64,000 nt of DNA, taken from Chloroflexota bacterium (lineage in GTDB: Bacteria; Chloroflexota; Limnocylindria; QHBO01). How positions within the stretch are numbered: position 1 is the stretch's first letter; every line of letters begins with the position of its first letter. The position numbers and the translations under genes are program-made. Shown here one piece after another: positions 18,044 through 26,740 of this stretch. The stretch is taken from assembly GCA_040902225.1 (NCBI GenBank), contig JBBDXT010000004.1:702965-766964 (forward strand), in the 5' to 3' direction. The notes under the pieces are model-generated. The model was not told where the DNA came from and did no database searches. It saw only the letters and a program-made list of their open reading frames with translations.

Positions 18044-19363
18044 ATGCCGAGACACCACCCCTCCTTCACCGACCTCACTGCACCCGAAGAGCGCGCCTTC
18101 CTGATCGGCCTGGACGACCCGGGCGACGGTCGCTGGCCGATCGAGCGCAGCCTGGCCGAGCTCGCTGCCCTGGCCGAGACGGCGGGTGCGGTGGTCGTGG
18201 GGAGCGCCTCGCAACGGCGAAAGCATCCCGATCCGAGCTCATACTTCGGCAAGGGTCGAGCCAGGGAGCTCGCCGATGAGAAGGCGGCCACCGGCTTTAA
18301 CCTGCTGATCGTCGACGACGAGCTGGCACCGAACCAGCAACGCGCCCTCGAGGAGCTGCTGGACTGCAAGGTGCTCGACCGCTCCGCGCTGATCATCGAC
18401 ATCTTTGCGCGGCACGCCACCACCCGCGAGGGCCGGCTCCAGGTCGAGCTGGCCGCGCTCGAGTACCACCTGCCGCGACTGACTCGGCTGTGGACGCACC
18501 TGTCTCGTACCGGCGGCGGGATTGGAACCAGGGGACCGGGGGAGAGTCAGCTCGAGACGGACCGACGGCTGATCCGGGACAAGATCCGCAAGGTGCGCAC
18601 CGAGCTGGAGGACGTGAAGCGGCAGCGGGCCACCGCGGCGCGCCAGCGCGAGCGGTCCGAGGTCGCCACGGTTGCCCTGGTCGGCTACACCAACTCCGGC
18701 AAGAGCACCTTGTTGAACCGATTGGCCACGGCGGACCTGTTCGTGGCGGACATGCTGTTTGCAACCCTCGACCCGACCAGCCGTCGCGTGACCCTGCCGT
18801 CCGGCCAGCGGATCGTGGTCACCGACACCGTCGGCTTCATCAACAAGCTGCCGCATGACCTGGTCGAGGCATTCCGCGCGACCCTCGAGGAGGTGCTGCG
18901 CGCCGATCTGCTGATCGAGGTTGTGGACGCCTCCGATCTGGACTTCGTGGCTCAGCAGGAGGCCGTGCAGGTGGTGCTGGACGAGCTGGGAGCGGGTGAG
19001 AAGCCGCGTATCGTCGCCTTCAACAAGATCGACCTGCTGGCGCCCGGCCTTCGCGCCGCCAACATGCCGGCGGGCGACCGCGCCGTCTTCGTGAGCGCGG
19101 CAACGGGCGAGGGGATCGAGCCGCTGCTCGAGCGGGTCGGCGGGCTGCTGCGCGACCAGATGGTGGCGGTCGACGCGGTGGTGCCGTGGTCCCGCGGCGA
19201 ACTGGTCGCCCGTGCCAGGGTGGCCGGTGACGTCGCCGAGCGCATCACCGACGACGGGGTTCGCCTGTCCGGACACCTCCCCGATGCGATCGCGGCGGAG
19301 GTGCAGCGCGCCGCGCCCGACGCCCGGCGGGCGGCAGCCAACGGACACCGATCGCGTCGCTGA
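18044..19363 (+). CDS. hflX: Ribosome-associated GTPase HflX
   Basis: HflX is a GTPase that binds the 50S subunit and splits stalled or hibernating ribosomes. The 439-residue product has the N-terminal glycine-rich HflX domain with SYFGKGRARELAD near residue 66, a helical linker with GPGESQLETDRR near residue 165, then G1 GYTNSGKST, G3 DTVGFINKLP and G4 NKID motifs. ATG 18044 gives the normal N-terminus; a longer frame would start upstream in the divergent promoter region. A PLP-enzyme gene follows eight bases after the stop. Confidence 0.96.
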   Translation: MPRHHPSFTDLTAPEERAFLIGLDDPGDGRWPIERSLAELAALAETAGAVVVGSASQRRKHPDPSSYFGKGRARELADEKAATGFNLLIVDDELAPNQQRALEELLDCKVLDRSALIIDIFARHATTREGRLQVELAALEYHLPRLTRLWTHLSRTGGGIGTRGPGESQLETDRRLIRDKIRKVRTELEDVKRQRATAARQRERSEVATVALVGYTNSGKSTLLNRLATADLFVADMLFATLDPTSRRVTLPSGQRIVVTDTVGFINKLPHDLVEAFRATLEEVLRADLLIEVVDASDLDFVAQQEAVQVVLDELGAGEKPRIVAFNKIDLLAPGLRAANMPAGDRAVFVSAATGEGIEPLLERVGGLLRDQMVAVDAVVPWSRGELVARARVAGDVAERITDDGVRLSGHLPDAIAAEVQRAAPDARRAAANGHRSRR

Positions 19364-19371
19364 CGCGCCTG

Positions 19372-20379
19372 ATGGTCGCCGTCACCGCCGACGCGATCCG
19401 ATCCGCTCATCGGCGTATCCCGAGCGCATTTCGCGATTCGCCACAGTTCATCTCCGAGCCGCTGAGCGAGGAGTTCGGCGTCCCGGTCGTGGTCAAGCTG
19501 GAGACCGCCAATCCGATCGGGTCGTTCAAGGGACGCGGAACGTGGCTGGCCATGTCTGCGCTGGTGTCGGCCGGGAAGGTGGGGGAGCGTCAAGGCGTGG
19601 TGGTCGCGTCGGCTGGGAACTTCGGGCAGGGCGTGGCGTACGCCGGTCGGGCGATGTCCATACCGGTCATCGTCCTTTCAGCGACGAACGCCGTTCCCAG
19701 CAAGCTGGCGGCCATGCGACGCCTGGGCGCTGATGTGCGAATGGTGGGGGAGGACTTCGATGCCGCTCGCCTGGCTGCCGCCGATCTCGCGACGGACACG
19801 GGCTGGCACCTGTTGATCGATGGCGAGGATCCCTGGATCTCGATCGGGGCGGGCAGCATCGCGCTCGAGCTCACCGACGCGGCAGCGGGCGGCGACCTGC
19901 CGGCACTCGATCGGCTCTACGTCCCCGTCGGCAACGGAGCCCTGATCGCAGGGATCGGGACCTGGCTTCGATCGGCTGCACCAGCCACGCGCGTTATCGG
20001 CGTGCAGGCTGCGGGGGCACCGGCCATGACGCTGTCATGGCGCGCACGACGCCCGATCGAGACGCCGAGAGCCGACACGATTGCCGATGGGATCGCCGCG
20101 CGGGTCCCCGTGCCCGCGGCGCTGCAGCTGATGACGGGGGTGGTCGACGAGATGCTGCTGGTCGACGACGATCAGATCGTGGCGGCGACGCGCGAGATGT
20201 CCCTCGCCGTGCCGACCACGGTCGAGCCGGCAGCCGGCGCTGCATGGGCAGGCGTTCGTGCGGCTGAGCCGCCGGCCGGAGCGATCGGCGTGCTTGTCAC
20301 GGGAGGAAACCTGGCCTCCGGTGGCTCGCCCGATGGCGGGGATGAGCTAGACGCGGTGCCCGAGGGCCGAGGAAGCTGA
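19372..20379 (+). CDS. PLP-dependent threonine/serine dehydratase-like enzyme
   Basis: This 335-residue fold-type II PLP enzyme has the cofactor lysine in GSFKGRG (Lys53), an ASAGNFGQGVA substrate loop near residue 81, and the phosphate-binding glycine loop PVGNGALIAGIG near residue 184. The architecture matches threonine ammonia-lyase/serine dehydratase without the C-terminal ACT regulatory domain, so a catabolic rather than isoleucine-biosynthetic form is likely. It could also act as a related ammonia-lyase or racemase. The gene follows hflX by eight bases and its 3' end overlaps the convergent small membrane gene by 33 bases. Confidence 0.85.
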   Translation: MVAVTADAIRSAHRRIPSAFRDSPQFISEPLSEEFGVPVVVKLETANPIGSFKGRGTWLAMSALVSAGKVGERQGVVVASAGNFGQGVAYAGRAMSIPVIVLSATNAVPSKLAAMRRLGADVRMVGEDFDAARLAAADLATDTGWHLLIDGEDPWISIGAGSIALELTDAAAGGDLPALDRLYVPVGNGALIAGIGTWLRSAAPATRVIGVQAAGAPAMTLSWRARRPIETPRADTIADGIAARVPVPAALQLMTGVVDEMLLVDDDQIVAATREMSLAVPTTVEPAAGAAWAGVRAAEPPAGAIGVLVTGGNLASGGSPDGGDELDAVPEGRGS

Positions 20380-20592
20380 GCGGACCTCGCGGTCTGGCCG
20401 AGCGACAGCCTTCTGAACCAGCGCCTGGATCGCCAGGCCGAATCCCAGGAAGAGCGAGCTGCCGATGACGAGCAGGCCATATCCTGCCGCCAGGTGACCG
20501 ATGTCACTGCCTGCAGCGGCGCCGCCGAAGGCCATCAGCACGCCGGCGCCGAGGCTACCGGCCATCAGGACCCAGAGCGATGAATGTTTCAT
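20347..20592 (-). CDS. Small two-helix membrane protein, unknown
   Basis: The 81-residue product starts MKHSSLWVLM and has two hydrophobic segments (about residues 6-25 and 33-57) followed by a positively charged tail. ATG 20592 has only a weak purine-rich upstream stretch. The gene overlaps the 3' end of the convergent dehydratase. I do not recognise the family. A coding call rests on clean membrane topology and a frame that stays open outside the overlap. Confidence 0.5.
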   Translation of the reverse strand: MKHSSLWVLMAGSLGAGVLMAFGGAAAGSDIGHLAAGYGLLVIGSSLFLGFGLAIQALVQKAVARPDREVRSASSALGHRV

Positions 20593-20693
20593 GTCCCGCA
20601 GACTACGGCCGCATCGCGCTGCGCCGTATCCACCAACCGGCGGAGAATCGTATCCATTCGTCCTATCACTAGACTTCCGCAAAGAAGTGTTAT

Positions 20694-20807
20694 GTGACCT
20701 TACCCACGGGAATCGGCTCCGAGGCGTGGAACAAGCGCGCAGACGCCTACCAGATCGCGGAGCCCTTCGTGTTCGGTGGCGATTCGATCGTCAGCGAGGG
20801 GCCCTAG
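20694..20807 (+). other. Possible 37-residue ORF or gene remnant
   Basis: GTG 20694 opens a 37-codon frame ending at TAG 20805. Third codon positions are strongly GC, as in real genes here, and the peptide (with WNKRADAYQIAEPFVF) looks structured. It has only a weak ribosome-binding site and overlaps the end of the convergent gene by 17 bases. It lies in the least GC-rich short stretch of the window. A gene remnant or chance frame is equally possible. Confidence 0.2.
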
Positions 20808-21189
20808 GGGCTCTCAGCGGTTCGGCCTGGACCCCAAGGGTAACCGCGGCCGCCAGCACGGCGAGGGCCAGGGCCACCGCATCCGGCGCGGTGAGCGAGG
20901 CATCGTTGGCGAAGTACTGCGTGGCGGCTATCGGGACCGCCTTCAGGAGAGGCGGCACCACGATCCAGCCGATCACCAGCACCGTCGGCGCCACGGCGCC
21001 CGGCAGGCGCATGGCGCGCACCGCGACCGCGGTCAGCAGCCCGAGGAACGCCGCAAGCAGCAGGATCAGAATCACCGCCGGTTGATCGCGAGCGCCAGAT
21101 GCCTCGACCAGACGCACGAGGGCCTCCTGCAGGACGGCCACTCCAAGAGCCAGCAGCGCGCCAACGAAGACGGGGCGGGATCCGCTCAC
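20791..21189 (-). CDS. Four-helix membrane protein, unknown
   Basis: The 132-residue product has four predicted membrane helices (about residues 7-24, 37-61, 66-87 and 100-120) and an Arg/Pro-rich tail. Its start ATG 21189 overlaps the murC stop by four bases, so it is the last gene of a long operon that includes yajQ, cinA and murC. The family is not recognised. The translational coupling to murC hints at an envelope role, but that is inference only. Confidence 0.7.
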   Translation of the reverse strand: MSGSRPVFVGALLALGVAVLQEALVRLVEASGARDQPAVILILLLAAFLGLLTAVAVRAMRLPGAVAPTVLVIGWIVVPPLLKAVPIAATQYFANDASLTAPDAVALALAVLAAAVTLGVQAEPLRAPRAPR

Positions 21190-22616
21190 CGGTCGGAGAG
21201 GCTGCGGGACGGGGTCAGCACGCCACCTTCCAGGGCCGCCTTGAGCCCCTGGGCGATCTGGTACGACTTCCCCGCCCCCATCACCAGCACCGCGTCACCC
21301 GGGCTCAGGTGCTGGGCCACGTACGCGGTGGCCGCTGCGACATCACCCCCCGCCATGGTCGACACCGCAGAGGTCCGCTCGATGGCATCGGCCAAGGCCT
21401 CGGCGGAGGTGGCGCGCAGCGACGCATCGGTGTCGCGCGAGGCGAAGATGTCGACGATGACGACCTCGTCGGCATCGGTGAATGCATGAGCAAACTCGTC
21501 GAGGAAGAGCGCCGTGCGGGAGTACATGTGGGGCTCGAAGACCGCCCACAGCCGCCGATCACCGACCTTCTGGCGCATGGCGGCCAGCGTGGCGCGGACC
21601 TCGGTCGGATGGTGCCCGTAGTCGTCATAGACGATCACGCCGGCAGTATCGGCGATCAGCTCCATGCGTCGTCCGGCTCCACGGAATGTCCGGAGCCCCT
21701 CGGCCAGCGCATCGAGCGGCGCACCGAGCTCCTGCGCCAACGTCAATGCAGCGGTCGCGTTCAGGACGTTGTGCTCCCCCGCCAGGGGTGAAGCGAACGA
21801 GTGTTCGAAAAGCGTGAATGTCGCTCCCCCGCCGGCATAGGCCACGTCACGCGCCTCGATCTCCCCGCCAGGCCCATACCGCACGATCCGGCCTTCCCAG
21901 CCTTCGAGGCGCTCCAGGAGCGCCTGGGAGCCGCTGTCCGCGGCGGTCGTGAGCAGCAGACGGCCGCCAAGTCGCTGATCCTCCCCCATCCCGCGCACGA
22001 AGCGCTCCATCGAGGCCAGCACCGCTTCACGATCGGCGAAGTAGTCGGGGTGGTCCATCTCGACGTTGGTGACGATCGCGCCGGCCGGGCGGTAGTTGAG
22101 GAAGTTGTCGCCGAACTCGTCGGCCTCGACCAGGAACGGCGCTCCCGCGCCAAGCCGGACGCTTGCGCCCCAGGCAGGGATGAAGGCACCGACCTCGACC
22201 GTCGGATCCATCCCAGCGACCTCGAGGAGGTGGCCCAGCAGGGCGGTGGTGGTCGACTTTCCGTGCGTGCCGGTGACGGCCAGGCCGATGCGGCCCTCGG
22301 CCTGCATCAGCTCCCCCAGCATCGCCTGCCAGGTGACGACCGGGAGGCCCGCGGCTCGCGCCGCGAGCAGCTCGGGCAGATCGGGACTCGCACGGAGGGC
22401 GGGCGTGATGACCACCCGCTCGATCCCGGCCAGGTGGGAGGGGTCGTGGCCGATGATGACCGGGATGCCGGCAGCATCAAGGGGGGGTGTATACGGAGAG
22501 GGGGTATCGGCGTCGCAGCCGTCGATCCGGGCTCCCGCGTGATGCAGCAGGAGCGCCACCCCCGCTGCCCCTGAGCCGGCGATGCCGATGAGGTGGATCC
22601 GTTCGCCGGCGCGCAT
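21186..22616 (-). CDS. murC: UDP-N-acetylmuramate--L-alanine ligase MurC
   Basis: MurC adds L-alanine to UDP-MurNAc, the first peptide step of peptidoglycan precursor synthesis. The 476-residue product has the N-terminal nucleotide fold with IHLIGIAGSGAAGVA near residue 7, the ATP site TGTHGKST near residue 113, EADEFGDNF and TNVEMDHPDYF near residues 165-190, and DDYGHHPTE near residue 325. ATG 22616 overlaps the cinA stop by one base (TGATG). It is away from the usual division-wall cluster. A recycling ligase (Mpl) is less likely because length and N-terminus fit MurC. Confidence 0.92.
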   Translation of the reverse strand: MRAGERIHLIGIAGSGAAGVALLLHHAGARIDGCDADTPSPYTPPLDAAGIPVIIGHDPSHLAGIERVVITPALRASPDLPELLAARAAGLPVVTWQAMLGELMQAEGRIGLAVTGTHGKSTTTALLGHLLEVAGMDPTVEVGAFIPAWGASVRLGAGAPFLVEADEFGDNFLNYRPAGAIVTNVEMDHPDYFADREAVLASMERFVRGMGEDQRLGGRLLLTTAADSGSQALLERLEGWEGRIVRYGPGGEIEARDVAYAGGGATFTLFEHSFASPLAGEHNVLNATAALTLAQELGAPLDALAEGLRTFRGAGRRMELIADTAGVIVYDDYGHHPTEVRATLAAMRQKVGDRRLWAVFEPHMYSRTALFLDEFAHAFTDADEVVIVDIFASRDTDASLRATSAEALADAIERTSAVSTMAGGDVAAATAYVAQHLSPGDAVLVMGAGKSYQIAQGLKAALEGGVLTPSRSLSDR

Positions 22617-23122
22617 CAGCCCGCCACCGAGACCTCGTCGAGCGCCAGCTCCAGCGACGCCATGGCGGCGGCGGCCCGGTTGCCATCGCGATCGTGGACG
22701 AAGACGTGGTGCTCGACGCGGGCCGGGTGGCCACGCCGGACCACGCCCAGGTAATGCGTTCCCACCGGCTTGCGGTCGCTGCCTCCCTCTGGGCCGGCGA
22801 TCCCCGTGACGCTGATCCCCACATCGGTATCGAAGCGTTGCGCCGCACCCACCGCCATGGAGGCCGCCACCTCCTCGGAGACCGCCCCGTGTGCCTCGAT
22901 CAGCTCCCGCGGGACGCCCAGCGCGAGCTCCTTGGCAAGGTTCGAGTAGGAGATCGCGCCACCGGCGTAGTAGTCGCTGGCGCCCGGGGTCATGGTGATG
23001 ACATGCCCGATCAGGCCGCCGGTCGACGACTCTGCGGTCGCCACGCGCCAATGCCGTGCGCGCAGGGCGTCCCCCAGCTGAGCACCCAGGCGAGCCAGCT
23101 CGGCCTCGCTGGGCGGACTCAT
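22616..23122 (-). CDS. cinA: CinA-family nicotinamide-nucleotide amidohydrolase
   Basis: The 168-residue product is the stand-alone C-terminal CinA domain (PncC type), which hydrolyses nicotinamide mononucleotide to nicotinate mononucleotide in pyridine-nucleotide salvage. Family motifs are TAESSTGGLIGH near residue 29, the YYAGGAISYSN segment near residue 51, HGAVSEEVA near residue 77 and VTGIAGPEGGS near residue 106. The N-terminal molybdopterin-binding domain of long CinA is absent. The start overlaps yajQ by four bases and the stop overlaps murC by one. Confidence 0.93.
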   Translation of the reverse strand: MSPPSEAELARLGAQLGDALRARHWRVATAESSTGGLIGHVITMTPGASDYYAGGAISYSNLAKELALGVPRELIEAHGAVSEEVAASMAVGAAQRFDTDVGISVTGIAGPEGGSDRKPVGTHYLGVVRRGHPARVEHHVFVHDRDGNRAAAAMASLELALDEVSVAG

Positions 23123-23607
23123 CGGTAGTTGATGAACTGCAGCGCGACGGCGTAGTCGAGGCCGCGCAGGTGGGTGATCACCCCCTGCAGCTCGTCCTTG
23201 CTCTTGCCGGACACGCGCACCGCGTCGCCCTGGATGGCGGGCTTCACCTTCGGAAACTGCTCGCGTACCATCTTTGCGATCTCCTTGGCCTGCTCCGAGG
23301 TGAGTCCGCGGTGCAGCCCGATGCGCTGTTTCACGGTGCCGCCCGCAGCCGGCTCGAGCTTGCCCCAGTCGAAGACCTTGAGCGAAAGCCCGCGACGCAC
23401 CGCCTTGGTCTCGAGCAGATCCTTGACCGAGCCTGCACGGAACTCGTCGTCGGCATGCAGCGTGATCTCGTCCTTGCCGAGCTCCAGCGAGACCTTCGCG
23501 CCCTTGAAGTCGTAGCGCGTCGCCACCTCGCGACGCACCTGGTCGAGCGCGTTGACCAGCTCCTGCTGGTCGAAGTCGCTCACCACGTCGAACGAAGAAT
23601 CGGCCAT
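23119..23607 (-). CDS. yajQ: YajQ family nucleotide-binding protein
   Basis: The 162-residue product matches the whole YajQ (DUF520) family: it opens SSFDVVSDFDQQELVNA, holds TRYDFKGAKV near residue 30, a Lys-rich QRIGLHRGLTSEQAKEI near residue 94 and ends ALQFINYR. Members bind RNA or nucleotides, and some have been reported to bind c-di-GMP, which is of note given the c-di-GMP genes here. ATG 23607 follows GGGAGG by four bases. It begins the yajQ-cinA-murC stretch, 67 nt after the RodZ-like gene. Confidence 0.95.
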   Translation of the reverse strand: MADSSFDVVSDFDQQELVNALDQVRREVATRYDFKGAKVSLELGKDEITLHADDEFRAGSVKDLLETKAVRRGLSLKVFDWGKLEPAAGGTVKQRIGLHRGLTSEQAKEIAKMVREQFPKVKPAIQGDAVRVSGKSKDELQGVITHLRGLDYAVALQFINYR

Positions 23608-23674
23608 CTCGCCTCCCTGCTTGTCCCGCTCCCCTATCTTCGTCCCTCTGGCCCGCTTCCGCCCGTCGCTCCCG

Positions 23675-24382
23675 CTACGGGAGGAGACTGGGCGTTGGGC
23701 TTGGCACCACCACCGTAATCGTGCGCCGGACTGCGGCGCTGTCCCGACCGGTCAGCGGGTCGTTGGCGACGAGGGTGATGACATTGACTCCCGGAACGAG
23801 GCCGACGCGGACGCTGAACGCGCCCTCGGCATCGGCCGTGGTGCTGGGGTTCTGTCGCAACCCATCGGTGGTGATGGTGGAATTTGGCTCGGTGACCCCG
23901 CGGATCGTGTACTCCGTGTCCTCCCACGCCGCAACATCGGCAGCAGGGTCGGAGATGCGCAGGTCGGGAGTGCCGGCGAAGGTGACGAACTCGCCCACCA
24001 GGTAGACCACGAAAGCGACGACCAGCAGGGTCAGGATGGCTGCCACCACGGCGCCGGAGCTCACCACCAGCGATCGGCCCTGGCGCGCCGCCATCGGCCG
24101 CCGCACGGCCGGCATTGCGGGCCGCTCGACCGCGGTTCCGCTCTCGAGCCGATACAGGTCGATCAGGTACTCGGGGTCGAGGCCCAGGTACAGGCCGTAG
24201 TTGCGCAGGAAGCCGCGGGTGTAAATCGGCTCGGGAAGGTCGCGGTAATCGCCGCGCTCGAGGGCCGCCAGGTAGCGGGTCCGGATCTTCGTGTCCCGCT
24301 CGACGCGAGCCAGGTCGATGAACCTCGCCTCACGCGCGGTCCGCAGCACGGTGCCGAGCTTGGTGGGTTCCCGATCCGTCAC
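23675..24382 (-). CDS. RodZ-like HTH membrane protein
   Basis: The 235-residue product has an N-terminal HTH_25-type helix-turn-helix (about residues 8-70, with YLAALERGDYRDLPEPIYTRG), a basic linker, one membrane helix (about 110-135) and an extracytoplasmic beta-rich Ig-like domain ending in Pro/Ser. This is the RodZ arrangement: a cytoplasmic HTH that can contact MreB and an outside domain. GTG 24382 overlaps the ftsK stop by four bases. A cell-shape or division role next to ftsK is plausible. The outer domain resembles bacterial Ig modules rather than the E. coli RodZ tail. Confidence 0.8.
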   Translation of the reverse strand: MTDREPTKLGTVLRTAREARFIDLARVERDTKIRTRYLAALERGDYRDLPEPIYTRGFLRNYGLYLGLDPEYLIDLYRLESGTAVERPAMPAVRRPMAARQGRSLVVSSGAVVAAILTLLVVAFVVYLVGEFVTFAGTPDLRISDPAADVAAWEDTEYTIRGVTEPNSTITTDGLRQNPSTTADAEGAFSVRVGLVPGVNVITLVANDPLTGRDSAAVRRTITVVVPSPTPSLLP

Positions 24383-26733
24383 TCCCCGTCCTCGCCGGGA
24401 CTGACCTCGCCTCCCCATCCATCGGGCGTGACGAGGACCTCGCGAAAGCGACTCCCGTCGGCCGGGCCGACGATGCCACGGTCCTCCATCTGGTCGAGGA
24501 TCCTGGCTGCGCGGGCGTAGCCGATCCGCAGGCGGCGCTGCAGCAGCGAGGCCGATGCCTTGTCCGAGCGGCGAACGATGTCCACCGCCGCGGTGAGCAG
24601 GGCGTCCCCCTCGTCATCCTCCTCGCCGGGGCGCCCGCCGGCCTTGCCATCACGCTTGGGGGCGGTGATCTCGGGACGGTATTGCGGGCCACCCTGCGCG
24701 CGCCAGTGTCGGGTGACCGTCTCGATCTCGTGATCGGTGACGAGGACACCCTGCAGGCGGACGGCGCGAGGTGCGTCGATCGGCTGGTACAGCATGTCCC
24801 CGCGTCCCAGCAGGTCCTCGGCCCCGACCGTGTCCAGGATGGTGCGCGAGTCCACCCCACTGGTCATCGCGAACGCGATGCGCGACGGGATGTTGGCCTT
24901 GATCAGGCCGGTGATGACCTGCACCGATGGACGCTGGGTGGCGACCACGAGGTGAATGCCGGTGGCCCGCGCCAGCTGCGCGATGCGGGTGATGGTGGCC
25001 TCCACCTCGTAGGCGCTGACCATCATCAGGTCGGCCAGCTCGTCGATCACGATCACGATGTACGGCATCCGCGGCTCACCCGGACGCAGCGCCTCGTTGT
25101 AGCCGGCGATGTTGCGCACGCCGCGCTGCGCGAACTCGTGATACCGGCTCTCCATGGTGCCGACCGTCCACTTCAGGGCGTTGACCGACTTGTCGTTGTC
25201 GACGATCACCTCGGTCAGCAGGTGCGGGATCCCCTTGTACTGGGCCAGCTCGACCCGCTTCGGGTCGATCAGGATCAGCTTCACCTCGGTCGGCGACGCG
25301 CGCATCAGCAGCGAGCAGATGATCGCGTTGACGCACACGCTCTTGCCCGATCCCGTCGCTCCCGCGATCAGCAGGTGCGGCATGCGCGACAGGTCCGCGC
25401 TGAACGGCTGGCCGGCGACATCCTGGCCCAGTGCAAAGGCGAGCCTGCTGCGTCCCGACGCCTCCTCGAAGTTCGGGGAGCTGAGGACCTCCTTGAGCGT
25501 GACCAGGTCGAAGGCACTGTTCGGGATCTCGATCCCGACGTACGGCTCGCCCGGGATCGGCGCCTGGATCCGGATGCTGCGGGCCTTGAGATCGAGTGCA
25601 AGGTTGTCGGCCAGGCCCTCGATGCGCGAAAGCTTGATCCCCGGCTCCACGTCCAGTGCGTACTGCGTGACGACCGGCCCTTCCTGGATGCGAGCAACCT
25701 TGACCCCGATCCCGAAGTGGGCAAGCGTGTCGCGAATGCGCTGGCCCTTGGCGGTCAGGTCGAGCTGGGCGGCGCTGCTGGCCGGGGCGTCGTCCAGGAG
25801 GGAAACCTCTGGCAGGTCCCAGGTGCGGATGGTGACCTCGAGCGCGGCATCGGCCACCTCGTGGTGCTCAACCTCCGCCAGGTGCGCGGTCTCCTCGCTC
25901 TCCAGCTCGTCGACCGTGATCGGCACGGCCTGGGCCGGCTCGACCTCCCCGATCGGAAATGGCATCTCGCGCGGGCGCGACGCAGGCGCGGCGCTCTCCG
26001 GTGGCCGGGCGCGACGCAGGATCAGCGGCTCGTCGTCGGCGTCCACTCCCCCACCCAGGGCGGTCCGGACCCGGTCCAGCAATCCGCGCTGCCCAGGCAA
26101 GGCACCGACGGCCGGCTCGAGCCGGGTGCGGGGATCGGCAGCGCCTCGCCGCGCCTCCAGCTCCGCCAGCTCGACTCGCTCGTCGCGCCGCCGCAGCCAG
26201 GCCGCCACCAGGTCGCCGATCGTCATGTTGAAATAGAGCAGCAGGCCGACGACCGCCATCAGGCCCAGCACGATCCATGCCCCGGCGGCGCCGATCGCGC
26301 CGCTCAGCGCGGCCGACGCGGCGAAGCCGATGGCTCCCCCACCCTCACCGCGGTTCACCCCATCGGCACCGTTGCCGCCCGTCAGGTGGAACATGCCCAG
26401 CAGGCCGATGGACAGAATCGCCGCGCCGGTGGCCGCCATCCAGCGCTCGGCCGGCATGGTCTTGAGCCAGAGCATGAAGGCGAAGCCGGCCAGCAGCGCC
26501 GGCGCGAATGCGATCCCCCAGCCGAGCAGGAAGGAGAGCGCATCGTGCCAGGGCTTGACGATCAGCCCGGCGTCCGGCGCAAAGAGGGCGATGGTGCTGA
26601 TCACGGCGGCCACCACGAGCACGAGCGCGAGCACCTCGCGCGCGACCCGCCCGCTGATGGTCACCGTGGTGGAGGCCTTGCGGCGACGCGAGCTGCAGCG
26701 CCGCCGCGAGCCGTTCGAGCGTCGCCTCGTCAC
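24379..26733 (-). CDS. ftsK: DNA translocase FtsK/SpoIIIE
   Basis: FtsK pumps chromosomal DNA through the closing septum. The 784-residue protein has four to five N-terminal membrane helices (about residues 30-180), an acidic linker (about 185-310), the alpha/beta motor with GATGSGKSVCVNA near residue 448 and the Walker B strand VIVIDELADLMM near residue 565, and a C-terminal winged-helix gamma domain (about 710-765) that reads KOPS-like signals. The start is GTG 26733, seven bases after the rnj stop. The RodZ-like gene follows with a GTGA overlap. Confidence 0.96.
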   Translation of the reverse strand: MTRRRSNGSRRRCSSRRRKASTTVTISGRVAREVLALVLVVAAVISTIALFAPDAGLIVKPWHDALSFLLGWGIAFAPALLAGFAFMLWLKTMPAERWMAATGAAILSIGLLGMFHLTGGNGADGVNRGEGGGAIGFAASAALSGAIGAAGAWIVLGLMAVVGLLLYFNMTIGDLVAAWLRRRDERVELAELEARRGAADPRTRLEPAVGALPGQRGLLDRVRTALGGGVDADDEPLILRRARPPESAAPASRPREMPFPIGEVEPAQAVPITVDELESEETAHLAEVEHHEVADAALEVTIRTWDLPEVSLLDDAPASSAAQLDLTAKGQRIRDTLAHFGIGVKVARIQEGPVVTQYALDVEPGIKLSRIEGLADNLALDLKARSIRIQAPIPGEPYVGIEIPNSAFDLVTLKEVLSSPNFEEASGRSRLAFALGQDVAGQPFSADLSRMPHLLIAGATGSGKSVCVNAIICSLLMRASPTEVKLILIDPKRVELAQYKGIPHLLTEVIVDNDKSVNALKWTVGTMESRYHEFAQRGVRNIAGYNEALRPGEPRMPYIVIVIDELADLMMVSAYEVEATITRIAQLARATGIHLVVATQRPSVQVITGLIKANIPSRIAFAMTSGVDSRTILDTVGAEDLLGRGDMLYQPIDAPRAVRLQGVLVTDHEIETVTRHWRAQGGPQYRPEITAPKRDGKAGGRPGEEDDEGDALLTAAVDIVRRSDKASASLLQRRLRIGYARAARILDQMEDRGIVGPADGSRFREVLVTPDGWGGEVSPGEDGE

Positions 26734-26740
26734 TGGTCCG

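Noticed and set aside
21186-22616. Mpl recycling ligase instead of MurC
   Set aside because: Length, N-terminus and motif spacing agree better with MurC; a biosynthetic copy elsewhere could change this view.
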